14,389 nucleotides of DNA from an uncultured Alphaproteobacteria bacterium. Lineage in GTDB: Bacteria > Pseudomonadota > Alphaproteobacteria > RF32 > CAG-239. The position numbers were made by a program, and so were the translations under genes. Shown here piece by piece: positions 7,352 through 14,177 of the stretch. The stretch lies in the NCBI GenBank assembly GCA_934271195.1, contig CAKQRB010000030.1, positions 1 to 14,389 on the forward strand, written 5' to 3'. The notes beneath the pieces were generated by a model, which ran no database searches, was not told the DNA's origin, and was given only the letters and a program-made list of their open reading frames with translations. Each line of letters starts with the position of its first letter. The first letter of the stretch is position 1.

Positions 7352-7379
7352 ATAGTACACTATTTTGATAAAAATGCAA
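7352..7379 (-). promoter_or_regulatory. rpoH sigma-70-type promoter
   Basis: On the minus strand, TTGCAT (7379-7374) and TACTAT (7357-7352) have a 16-bp spacer. The start site would fall near 7345, about 78 nt before the rpoH ATG. No terminator is visible between the preceding gene (stop at 7397) and this promoter, so read-through from asnS may add to expression. Confidence 0.6.
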
Positions 7380-7396
7380 GAGGACAAATCTGATTT

Positions 7397-7885
7397 TTAC
7401 TCATAAATAATAAAAAAATCCGCATTTGCCACAGAGATCGGCAAAAAGTTGAGAATATCAACAATTGTTTGATGATTTTCAGGATAGAGCAACAGATAAA
7501 CCGGAGTCAGCCGGCCGTCAGCAGCACTCCGGCAAAGTCGGATATTTGCATCGTCCAGACCGTTGTTTACTTTGATCATCAACAGCTTGTCAGCAACCTG
7601 TCGGTTTTCGGCACGATTAAATTTGGCAACCGGAATTTCGGCAAAAGATTGAAGATTGCGCAGTAAAAGCTGACGATGGCGGCGCTCGATCATGCTCAAC
7701 TGCGGGTTATCTTCAAAATGTTTTAGGATTTTGGCAACCACCTGTTCCGTCAGTTGTCCGTCCGAACAGAGGGGCAATTCTTTTTGCTCTCCGGCGACTG
7801 CCGGTACGGCGTCAAAGCCTTCCTCCGCCAAAGACGGAAAACTTACTACGCAAAATACCAAAAGCAGCCACAGCGGTTTGAGCAT
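7397..7885 (-). CDS. Secreted (periplasmic) hypothetical protein
   Basis: This encodes 162 residues. A clear Sec signal peptide is present: Lys3, hydrophobic core 4-17, then SLA (18-20) before EEG, the expected cleavage site. The mature part (about 142 residues) is mainly helical and has just two cysteines (40 and 118), which could form a disulfide in the periplasm. There is no lipobox and no other membrane segment. I recognise no family and no catalytic motif. ATG 7885 is preceded by AGGAGA, which overlaps the asnS stop codon (TAG at 7894-7896). The two genes are therefore 8 nt apart and probably cotranscribed from the asnS promoter; this does not imply a shared function. Confidence 0.82.
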   Translation of the reverse strand: MLKPLWLLLVFCVVSFPSLAEEGFDAVPAVAGEQKELPLCSDGQLTEQVVAKILKHFEDNPQLSMIERRHRQLLLRNLQSFAEIPVAKFNRAENRQVADKLLMIKVNNGLDDANIRLCRSAADGRLTPVYLLLYPENHQTIVDILNFLPISVANADFFIIYE

Positions 7886-7893
7886 TTTTTCTC

Positions 7894-9282
7894 CTAAAAA
7901 CTGATTGAATTCGGTGTTCTCGGGAACGGAAGAACATCCCTGATGTTAGTAATTCCGGTTATCAACATCATCATCCGTTCAAAACCAAGGCCAAATCCGG
8001 CATGCGGTACGGAACCGTATTTGCGGGAATCGAGATACCAGCCATAATCTTCTTCCTTCATGCCGCATTCTCTGATTTTTTGAACCAGAACGTCATAGCG
8101 CTCTTCACGTTGGGAACCGCCGATCATCTCACCAATTCTCGGCACAAGAACATCCATGGCGGCAACGGTTTTGCCGTCATCGTTCAGGCGCATATAAAAG
8201 GCTTTTATCTCTTTCGGATAATCGCGGACGATAACCGGCTTTTTGAAGTATTGCTCAGCCAGAAAACGCTCGTGCTCCGTCTGCATGTCAATACCGTATT
8301 CCGGCTTGTATTCAAAGTCATGACCGGAGTTTTTCATAATTTCGATGGCTTCGGTAGAAGTAATGCGGGCAAAGTCGTTATTAATGATATTGTCCAGCGT
8401 GGCTTTTAAAGTCGGATCCACAAACTTTTCAAACAGTTCAATATCGTCGGGACAATGCTCCATAACGTGCTTGACGCAGTAACGCACCATGTCTTCGGCC
8501 ACATCCATGTTATCATAAATATCAGCAAAAGCCATTTCCGGCTCAATCATCCAAAATTCGGCGGCATGACGGGCCGTATTGGAGTTTTCGGCACGGAAAG
8601 TCGGTCCGAAAGTATAGATGTCGCCCAGACCCATGGCATACATTTCTCCGTTGAGCTGTCCGGAAACGGTCAGATGGGCTTCTTTACCAAAGAAATCTTT
8701 GGAATAGTCAACCTTGCCGTTTGGCAGTTTGGGCAGGTTTTCCATATCCAACGTCGTGACTCGGAACATTTCTCCGGCGCCTTCGCAGTCCGAACCGGTA
8801 ATCAGCGGCGTGTGGACATAACGGAAGCCCCTGTCATGAAAAAATTTGTGAATGGCAAAAGCCAACTCCGAGCGAATCCGAAAAGCGGCGCCGTATTTGT
8901 TGGTACGCGGACGCAGATGGGCAATCGTACGCAGATACTCATCGGTATGTTTTTTCTTTTGCAGCGGATAATCGTCATCGGCAATATCGTAAATAAGTAT
9001 ATCTTTGGCAACGATTTCAAATTTCTGGCTGCCGCCCTGAGAGGCAACCATATCGCCGGTAACGGCAACGGACGAACCTGTTGATAACTTTTTAACGTCT
9101 TCATAATTATTGAGATTATTATTGGCGATAACTTGAATATTTTTAAGGCTTGAGCCGTCGTTGAGCTCAATGAATGAAAAATCTTTAGCGTCACGTCTGG
9201 TTCTAACCCAGCCTTTGACCAAAACTTCGCCAAGCGGCGCCTCGGCTGCCAGCAAAGCTTTTATTTTTGTTCTTTGTAACAT
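7894..9282 (-). CDS. asnS: Asparaginyl-tRNA synthetase
   Basis: This class IIb synthetase attaches asparagine to tRNA-Asn in the cytoplasm. At 462 residues it is close to the E. coli enzyme (466). The N-terminal OB-fold anticodon-binding domain (about 18-105) contains VKGWVRTRRDAKDFSFIELNDG-type sequence. In the catalytic core, motif 2 is FRAENSNTARHAAEFW (229-244). Motif 3 is GFGLGFERMM (429-438), and the ending DVLPFPRTP is characteristic of AsnRS. The tract reading FFGKEAHLTVSGQL (197-210) also separates it from AspRS. ATG 9282 is preceded by GAGGA at six bases. The frame extends upstream to 9495, but those residues would overlap the divergent slyB-like gene and look non-homologous. Having a dedicated AsnRS is notable, because many alphaproteobacteria make Asn-tRNA indirectly through GatCAB. 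Confidence 0.97.
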   Translation of the reverse strand: MLQRTKIKALLAAEAPLGEVLVKGWVRTRRDAKDFSFIELNDGSSLKNIQVIANNNLNNYEDVKKLSTGSSVAVTGDMVASQGGSQKFEIVAKDILIYDIADDDYPLQKKKHTDEYLRTIAHLRPRTNKYGAAFRIRSELAFAIHKFFHDRGFRYVHTPLITGSDCEGAGEMFRVTTLDMENLPKLPNGKVDYSKDFFGKEAHLTVSGQLNGEMYAMGLGDIYTFGPTFRAENSNTARHAAEFWMIEPEMAFADIYDNMDVAEDMVRYCVKHVMEHCPDDIELFEKFVDPTLKATLDNIINNDFARITSTEAIEIMKNSGHDFEYKPEYGIDMQTEHERFLAEQYFKKPVIVRDYPKEIKAFYMRLNDDGKTVAAMDVLVPRIGEMIGGSQREERYDVLVQKIRECGMKEEDYGWYLDSRKYGSVPHAGFGLGFERMMMLITGITNIRDVLPFPRTPNSISF

Positions 9283-9326
9283 TTTATTCCTCAATATTTT
9301 TGTTATGTTCAATAATACCGTGGGGC

Positions 9327-9355
9327 AATATACAACAAGAAAGTTTAATTGTCCA
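9327..9355 (-). promoter_or_regulatory. asnS promoter
   Basis: On the minus strand, TGGACA (9355-9350) and TATATT (9332-9327) are separated by exactly 17 bp. The leader to the asnS ATG would be about 40 nt. It is the only good promoter match for asnS in the 136-bp divergent gap. Confidence 0.65.
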
Positions 9356-9358
9356 GCA

Positions 9359-9387
9359 TTGACAAAGCCGCATATACAGATTAAATT
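9359..9387 (+). promoter_or_regulatory. Promoter of the slyB-like gene
   Basis: A consensus TTGACA (9359-9364), a 17-bp spacer and TAAATT (9382-9387) place the start near 9394, about 25 nt before the ATG. Its -35 box is three bases from the asnS -35 box on the other strand. Confidence 0.7.
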
Positions 9388-9418
9388 TGAGAAAAACTTT
9401 ATTTTTTGGAGAATCATC

Positions 9419-9886
9419 ATGAAAAAATTTGTTATTGCCCTTGTCCTGCCGCTGGCCATGCTGCTTGGCGCCTGCACGGAAAATATCGGCGCCAACCACT
9501 ACAACACGTCCAGTGTCGGGCAGGTCAACCGCGCGGCCAAAGGCACAATCGTTGCCGTCCGGCAGGTTATGGTTTCTGACGGTGACGGACAAATCGGCAA
9601 ACTGGGCGGCGCAGTTGCCGGCGGCGCTGCCGGCTCAATGATCGGCGGCAGTGACGCCGTACGCGTTATCGGAGGTGTCGGCGGCGCAGTACTCGGCGGC
9701 ATTATCGGCGATGCCGTGCAGGAAGGCGTGACCCGCCAGACCGGTTATGAATACACGGTTCAGCTCGAAAACGGCGGATTGGTCACCATTACCCAAGGAG
9801 CGGACGTGATTTTGCAGCCGGGGCAGAAATGTCTGGTTTTGTATGGCAAACAGGCTCGTGTCGTTCCGTATAATTCTTATTACTAA
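9419..9886 (+). CDS. slyB: SlyB/Pcp-family glycine-zipper outer-membrane lipoprotein
   Basis: This encodes 155 residues. A lipoprotein signal peptide (MKKF, hydrophobic core, lipobox LLGAC) gives Cys19 as the acylated residue after cleavage. The mature protein has the SlyB layout: a KGTIVAVRQV strand (41-50), a glycine-zipper segment with GxxxG repeats (about 62-100), and a C-terminal beta domain with LENGGLVTITQGADVILQPGQKCLVLYG (116-143). The family includes E. coli SlyB, Haemophilus Pcp and, more loosely, the rickettsial 17-kDa antigen; its members stabilise the outer membrane under stress. ATG 9419 is preceded by GGAG at eight bases, and the open frame upstream overlaps asnS. The gene stands alone between its own promoter and terminator. 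The exact family subgroup is less certain than the overall class. Confidence 0.9.
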   Translation: MKKFVIALVLPLAMLLGACTENIGANHYNTSSVGQVNRAAKGTIVAVRQVMVSDGDGQIGKLGGAVAGGAAGSMIGGSDAVRVIGGVGGAVLGGIIGDAVQEGVTRQTGYEYTVQLENGGLVTITQGADVILQPGQKCLVLYGKQARVVPYNSYY

Positions 9887-9910
9887 CAAAAAAGACATAA
9901 CAAAAGATCT

Positions 9911-9949
9911 TCCCGCTTTCTGCACACAAACTGAAAGCGGGATTTTTTA
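9911..9949 (+). terminator. Rho-independent terminator of the slyB-like gene
   Basis: A perfect 10-bp stem (9911-9920 with 9933-9942, core CCCGCTTTC/GAAAGCGGG) encloses a 12-nt loop and is followed by TTTTTT (9943-9948). It lies 25 nt after the stop codon. Confidence 0.92.
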
Positions 9950-10089
9950 TTCCGTACACAAAGCACTTTTAAAAACAAAAAACGACTCGAAAAACTTATC
10001 CCCATTTTTTTGCACAGAGAAAAATAAATCTTATTGTCCATTCACCATATATAGTCACAATCTCATGGCCTTATACAAAATATAGTGCT

Positions 10090-10145
10090 TACCATAATTT
10101 TTTCATAAAATACCATATTTTCCCATTGCATACCATATTTTCCCA
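10090..10145 (-). promoter_or_regulatory. MraZ operator: 10-bp-phased TGGGA/TGGTA boxes
   Basis: Read on the minus strand, five-base boxes recur every 10 bp: TGGGA (10145-10141), TGGTA (10135-10131), TGGGA (10125-10121), TGGTA (10115-10111). Then come a degenerate TGAAA (10105-10101) and a further TGGTA (10094-10090), one base out of phase. The spacers are five bases, two of them identical (AAATA). This matches the TGGGN-N5 direct repeats described for E. coli MraZ. The same array appears on the plus strand as a 17-bp direct repeat (10110-10126 and 10130-10146) with a 20-bp period. The two promoter-proximal boxes lie between the -35 and -10 of mraZ, as expected for autorepression. Confidence 0.8.
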
Positions 10146-10156
10146 TGTTATATAAT
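10126..10156 (+). promoter_or_regulatory. mraZ promoter
   Basis: TTGCAT (10126-10131), a 17-bp spacer and TATATA(AT) (10149-10156) form a good sigma-70-type promoter inside the MraZ operator. The start would be near 10162, giving a leader of about 20-25 nt. Confidence 0.7.
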
Positions 10157-10186
10157 TACTTGTAAACGGTAACAAGGGGTATGGCA

Positions 10187-10654
10187 TTGAGAAAAACTTT
10201 TCTCTTTATGGATACAATCACCAACAAGGTCGACGCGAAAGGCCGCGTTTCCCTGCCCTCAGATTACCGCGCAATCGTTAAAGAATTATCAACCGAAATT
10301 GTCTGTTATCGCAGCTTGACTTCCCCTTGCATTGAAGGATGTTTGGAAGATTTGCTTGATAAGCTGGCGACAGACATGGAAAATTCGCTGGACTTTTTCT
10401 CCCAAACGCAAGACGACCTCACAAACCTGATTTTCGGCGATGCAAAACGCTTTGCTTTTGACAGTACCGGACGCATTGTCCTGACCGAAAAACTACTGAA
10501 GCATGCCCAGATTACCGACACTGCCGTATTTGTCGGCAAAGGCCGCAAGTTCCAAATTTGGAACCCTGAAAACTGGGAAAAAGAAGAAGCCCGCATTCGC
10601 GCCGAAGTATTAAAAAACCGCCCGTCTTTAGCTCCGAAGGAGAATGCGCAATGA
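10187..10654 (+). CDS. mraZ: MraZ, transcriptional regulator of the division and cell-wall cluster
   Basis: MraZ is a ring-forming DNA-binding protein with two SpoVT/AbrB-like halves. It represses its own dcw operon and binds near the DNA. Both halves are visible: NKVDAKGRVSLPSDYR (13-28) and FDSTGRIVLTEKL (about 91-103), each with the family D-x-x-G-R core. The product has 155 residues. The start needs a decision. AAGGGG (10174-10179) is only one base from ATG 10181, but seven bases from an in-frame TTG at 10187, which gives MRKTFLFMDTITNK. ATG 10208 would leave a short N-terminus. I chose TTG 10187; ATG 10181 would add two residues. The stop overlaps the rsmH start (ATGA), so the two are translationally coupled. 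An operator array lies upstream. Confidence 0.95.
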   Translation: MRKTFLFMDTITNKVDAKGRVSLPSDYRAIVKELSTEIVCYRSLTSPCIEGCLEDLLDKLATDMENSLDFFSQTQDDLTNLIFGDAKRFAFDSTGRIVLTEKLLKHAQITDTAVFVGKGRKFQIWNPENWEKEEARIRAEVLKNRPSLAPKENAQ

Positions 10655-11574
10655 TTCCCGGCGGCTATGAAAAACATTTTCCGGTTATGCTGACAGAGGT
10701 CTTGCAAAGCATTGCTCCGCAAGACGGCAAGACTTATGTTGACGCAACATTCGGCAACGGCGGCTATACCGAGGCTATTCTTAAAGCCGCCGACTGCAAA
10801 GTAATTGCCCTTGACCGCGACCCCAACGTTCATGCCAGAGCGGAAGAACTGAAATCTGTTTACGGAAGCCGGTTTGAATTTCGGGCCGGACAATTCGGAA
10901 ATTTTGCCGACTTAGTGACCGAGCCGATTGACGGCGCCGTTTTTGATATCGGCGTTTCGTCCATGCAATTAGACGAGGCTGAGCGCGGTTTTTCTTTTGC
11001 CAAAGACGCGCCGCTGGATATGAGAATGTCCTGTTCCGGCATAAGCGCCGCCGACATTGTCAACACAGTGGCAGAAAAAGAGCTGGCCGATCTGATTTAC
11101 AAATACGGTGAGGAACGCAAATCACGCCAGATTGCGGCAAAAATTGCGGCTGCCCGTATGCAAAAAAACATTCAAACAACCAAAGAACTGGCCGAAATTA
11201 TTTATTCGGTCATTCATAAAACCCCCAACAGCATTGATCCAGCAACCAGAACTTTTCAGGCTCTGCGGATTGCCGTCAACAATGAGTTGGAAGAACTCGA
11301 AAAAGGCCTGAACGGCGCGGCACTAAGGCTTATATCCGGAGGAAAACTTGTGGTTGTGAGTTTTCATTCATTGGAAGACCGCATTGTCAAAACCTTTTTC
11401 AAAGAAAACTCCGGCTCCAGACGCCATGTTTCACGTTACCGGCCGGAAAATGACGTCAACACTGACAATTCGTTGTTTTGCGAATGCTCAAAAGCAATTG
11501 TACCCGACCGGCAGGAGACCGAGATCAACAAGCGCTCGCGTTCGGCAAAGCTGCGCTTTGCCGTAAAAAGATAA
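10651..11574 (+). CDS. rsmH: RsmH, 16S rRNA C1402 N4-methyltransferase
   Basis: RsmH (MraW) methylates N4 of cytidine 1402 in the ribosomal decoding centre. The product has 307 residues, normal for the family. The SAM-binding motif is DATFGNGGYT (31-40), followed by ALDRDP (53-58) and FDIGVSS (98-104). The family-specific DAPLDMRM (119-126) and GEERKSRQIA (153-162), RTFQALRIAVNNEL (200-213), VSFHSLEDRIVK (236-247) and the C-terminal RSRSAKLR (295-302) are all present. It starts at ATG 10651, within the mraZ stop (4-nt overlap), with AAGGAG eight bases upstream. It is followed by ftsL after 31 nt. Confidence 0.98.
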   Translation: MIPGGYEKHFPVMLTEVLQSIAPQDGKTYVDATFGNGGYTEAILKAADCKVIALDRDPNVHARAEELKSVYGSRFEFRAGQFGNFADLVTEPIDGAVFDIGVSSMQLDEAERGFSFAKDAPLDMRMSCSGISAADIVNTVAEKELADLIYKYGEERKSRQIAAKIAAARMQKNIQTTKELAEIIYSVIHKTPNSIDPATRTFQALRIAVNNELEELEKGLNGAALRLISGGKLVVVSFHSLEDRIVKTFFKENSGSRRHVSRYRPENDVNTDNSLFCECSKAIVPDRQETEINKRSRSAKLRFAVKR

Positions 11575-11605
11575 CAAACGCATAACCCAGAAAGGAAAAA
11601 GCGAC

Positions 11606-11992
11606 ATGAATAGCACAAGATCTGCAACCTTTGCACTTTGGGTGACTCTTACCTTTTTGCTCGGTTCAGGCATTTTGGTGATGAAAAATCAGGTTCAGGG
11701 GTTGGAAGACCAGCTGGTCGGCATCAACAAAAACATTCAGGAAGATATCAAGACTATTCATATTCTCAAAGCTGAATGGAGCCATCTTAACTCTCCGAAA
11801 CGTCTGCGCCAGCTGGCCGAAAAACATATTTCTTTAAATCCGGTCAAAGCTGAACAAATTATTAACTATTCTCAGGTACCATTTGACTATGAGGGCGGAG
11901 AAGCCGACAAGCGCATGCTCGCGCAACGCAATATTTCAACTTATGCCGCCAGAAACAAGGAACTGAAGAAACTGGCAAAATTTGAACGCTAA
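11606..11992 (+). CDS. ftsL: FtsL, divisome membrane protein
   Basis: This is a small bitopic protein that, with FtsB and FtsQ, links the early divisome to FtsI and FtsW. It has 128 residues: a short cytoplasmic tail, one transmembrane helix (about 9-27), then a periplasmic coiled coil (about 28-60). A conserved segment, LKAEWSHLNSPKRLRQLAEKH (54-74), matches the alphaproteobacterial FtsL pattern. The C-terminal 40 residues are charged and probably flexible. ATG 11606 is preceded by AAGGA at nine bases. The position between rsmH and ftsI is the standard one and strongly supports the call, since FtsL proteins diverge quickly in sequence. Confidence 0.94.
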   Translation: MNSTRSATFALWVTLTFLLGSGILVMKNQVQGLEDQLVGINKNIQEDIKTIHILKAEWSHLNSPKRLRQLAEKHISLNPVKAEQIINYSQVPFDYEGGEADKRMLAQRNISTYAARNKELKKLAKFER

Positions 11993-12016
11993 TAACTGAC
12001 GCAGAAGCAAAAGGAT

Positions 12017-13768
12017 ATGTGGGGGAAATATTTATCCAAAAGTCGGAAGAGAAACTTTTATCTTCCGGGGCAGGAAATCAAAATAAACAAGAGTATGGCT
12101 TTTAACATGCTTTCTTGCGGGAGAGATTCTCTCTCGACCTGTAAAGCCCGCATGCTTCTGGCCATGGCAGTTTTTGCCTTTATTTATGCAGTTATTGCCG
12201 TCAGGCTGTTTACCGTCTGCATCAGCGGACAGGCCGCAGTGACTCTGGCCGCCGACGACAATCCGTATCTTCAGGCCTATATGCCCAACCCCATCAAGCG
12301 AGCCGACATTCTTGACCGCAACGGCATTATTATTGCCACTTCGCTGCCCACGGTTAACCTGTTTGCCAATCCTAAAAAAATTCTCAACCCCAAGACCGCC
12401 GCCGTTAAACTCAACCGTATTCTGCCAGAGCTGCGTTTTGAAGACATCCTGAGCAAGCTTACACGACGCGGCAGTTTTGTTTATCTGAAGCGCAATCTGA
12501 CGCCGTCACAACAATATCAGATTAATGCGCTCGGCATTCCGGGACTGGAATTTGAAAACGGCGAAAAACGCGTTTATCCCCACAAAGGGCTGTTTGCTCA
12601 TGTGCTCGGCAACGCCAATATTGACAATATCGGCATTTCCGGCGTGGAGAAAAAACTTAACAAACGACTGACCGAATCTGACATTCCGTTGCAGATGACC
12701 ATAGATTCCGGCATTCAGGACACTATTCGCGAGCATTTAAAAGCCGCAGTACAAAAATATAATGCTCTCGGCGCAACCGCTATTTTGATGGACGTTAACA
12801 CTGCAGAAATTCTTTCCATGATTTCGCTGCCGGATTTTGACCCAAACGATACCAGCAGCCTAAAGCCCGAGCAAATGTTTAATATGGCGACCAAAGGCGT
12901 CTATGAACCGGGATCGGTTCTTAAGGTCTTCAACACCGCAATGTCGCTGGATACCGGAAAAGTTAAAGTTTCGGACAAGTTCGACGCCAGCCAGCCGCTG
13001 AAGCTGCGTTATAACGTTATTAAAGATTATCGCGGCGAAAATCGCTGGCTTTCTGTGCCCGAAGTTTTGATCTATTCCTCCAATATCGGTTCGGCACGGA
13101 TGGCCTTTGCGGCGGGCGGAAAAGAAGAACAAATGGAATTTATGAAAAAAATCGGCTTTTTTGACGAGCTGCCGATTGAGGTGCCGGAAAAAGGAAAGCC
13201 GCTGGTTCCGCACCGCTGGGATGACGGCACGATTGCCACCGTTGCCTTCGGATATGGTCTGGCGGTAACACCGCTGCATGTAATCACCGGATTTTCAGCT
13301 ATGGTTAACGGCGGCATTTATCATACGCCGACCCTCATCAAGCAAGATCACAAGACTACCGGAAAACGCGTGATTTCTTACAAAACATCAAAATCAATGC
13401 GTGAATTGCTGCGGCTGGTGGTGGTTGAAGGTTCCGGCAAGCGGGCTAATGTCAAAGGTTATGAAGTTGCCGGGAAAACCGGTACGGCCAACAAGCTCTC
13501 CGAAAAAGGAAAATATGTTGACAAGAAAGTTCGCACGACTTTTGTCTCGGCTTTTCCGATTTCCAATCCTAAATATGCCCTTTTAGTAATGATGGATGAG
13601 CCAAAGGCTACGCCCGAAAGCTGGGGTTTTGTGACATCGGGCTGGAACACCGTGCCGACAGCCGGAAAAATAATTGAGGCTATTGCGCCGCAGCTTAATA
13701 TCAAGGCAAATTATGACCTTGATGAACTCCGCAATACCCGAATTATTGAGGCTTCTTATTCCAAATAG
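12017..13768 (+). CDS. ftsI: FtsI (PBP3), septal peptidoglycan transpeptidase
   Basis: FtsI is a class B penicillin-binding protein that cross-links septal peptidoglycan in complex with FtsW. It has 583 residues. A basic cytoplasmic tail (1-46) and one membrane anchor (about 47-68) precede the pedestal domain, which starts with RADILDRNGIIIATS (95-109). The transpeptidase domain has all three catalytic motifs: SVLK (300-303, nucleophile Ser300), SSN (354-356) and KTGT (487-490). None is altered. ATG 12017 has AAAAGGA just one base upstream, an unusually tight spacing. The next in-frame ATG is 12095, which would shorten the cytoplasmic tail to about 20 residues with no better ribosome site, so the start is not certain. 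It is 24 nt after ftsL. No murE follows; about 290 nt without a gene lead to a terminator. Confidence 0.97.
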   Translation: MWGKYLSKSRKRNFYLPGQEIKINKSMAFNMLSCGRDSLSTCKARMLLAMAVFAFIYAVIAVRLFTVCISGQAAVTLAADDNPYLQAYMPNPIKRADILDRNGIIIATSLPTVNLFANPKKILNPKTAAVKLNRILPELRFEDILSKLTRRGSFVYLKRNLTPSQQYQINALGIPGLEFENGEKRVYPHKGLFAHVLGNANIDNIGISGVEKKLNKRLTESDIPLQMTIDSGIQDTIREHLKAAVQKYNALGATAILMDVNTAEILSMISLPDFDPNDTSSLKPEQMFNMATKGVYEPGSVLKVFNTAMSLDTGKVKVSDKFDASQPLKLRYNVIKDYRGENRWLSVPEVLIYSSNIGSARMAFAAGGKEEQMEFMKKIGFFDELPIEVPEKGKPLVPHRWDDGTIATVAFGYGLAVTPLHVITGFSAMVNGGIYHTPTLIKQDHKTTGKRVISYKTSKSMRELLRLVVVEGSGKRANVKGYEVAGKTGTANKLSEKGKYVDKKVRTTFVSAFPISNPKYALLVMMDEPKATPESWGFVTSGWNTVPTAGKIIEAIAPQLNIKANYDLDELRNTRIIEASYSK

Positions 13769-14053
13769 AAACATTTTATTTTCTTAGCTGCGCGGCGGGT
13801 TATATGCGTGCCCTGAACACCGCGTTGCCATGGCTGGAAGTATAATGAAGAATGCGTTTTAAGGTATTGTCATTTTGGCTATACGCCTACATTGAATGTC
13901 TTCTTACGGTATTTTATCACTATATGATAATGGCTATAACACACACAATTACTCTGTTTTCTATACGCAACTGGTTCCGCAGCTTAGTTATGGCGCTGAG
14001 ATATGAGTATATCTACATCTACCTACTTGCGCGGGTAGCAATGATTGAAACAT
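13769..14053. other. Gap after ftsI without a convincing gene
   Basis: This is about 285 nt between ftsI and the bidirectional terminator. No murE or other dcw gene begins here, and no terminator stands directly after ftsI. A weak composite hairpin is possible at 13791-13824 (CGCGG/CCGCG outside, GGG/CCC inside), without a T-run. The octamer CTATACGC occurs twice (13879-13886 and 13961-13968). A 67-codon plus-strand frame (13852-14055) lacks a ribosome-binding site and is very rich in Tyr, Leu and Ile, so I do not call it a gene. The stretch may be the ftsI 3' untranslated region. Confidence 0.5.
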
Positions 14054-14088
14054 AAAAAAAGGGAGGAACAAGTCCTCCCTTCTTTTTT
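14054..14088. terminator. Bidirectional Rho-independent terminator between ftsI and flagellin
   Basis: A perfect 9-bp stem (14059-14067 with 14073-14081, core GGGAGGA/TCCTCCC) has a 5-nt loop. On the minus strand it runs into seven T (14060-14054); on the plus strand into TTCTTTTTT. It can therefore end both the converging flagellin transcript and the mraZ-ftsI transcript. Confidence 0.88.
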
Positions 14089-14177
14089 GTTCTGAGTACA
14101 AACTCTTTCCCGAATAATATCGGAGCAACGCGGTCTCTGAGGCATATTGCCGACAACCGATCGCAGCCGACGTTCGG

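Noticed and set aside
9161..9418. 86-residue N-terminal extension of the slyB-like gene
   Set aside because: It would overlap asnS and the divergent promoters. The lipoprotein signal peptide and a ribosome site place the start at 9419.
9283..9495. 71-residue N-terminal extension of AsnRS
   Set aside because: It overlaps the slyB-like gene and both promoters and has no resemblance to AsnRS. The ATG at 9282 has a GAGGA site and gives the normal length.
9996..10004. DnaA-box-like TTATCCCCA upstream of mraZ
   Set aside because: There is a single near match with one mismatch to TTATCCACA and no cluster, AT-rich unwinding element or dnaA/dnaN nearby; likely chance.
13852..14055. 67-codon hydrophobic plus-strand frame after ftsI
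   Set aside because: There is no Shine-Dalgarno, an odd composition (many Tyr, Ile, Leu) and no recognised family. Its stop abuts the terminator A-tract. A real small membrane protein is possible but unsupported.
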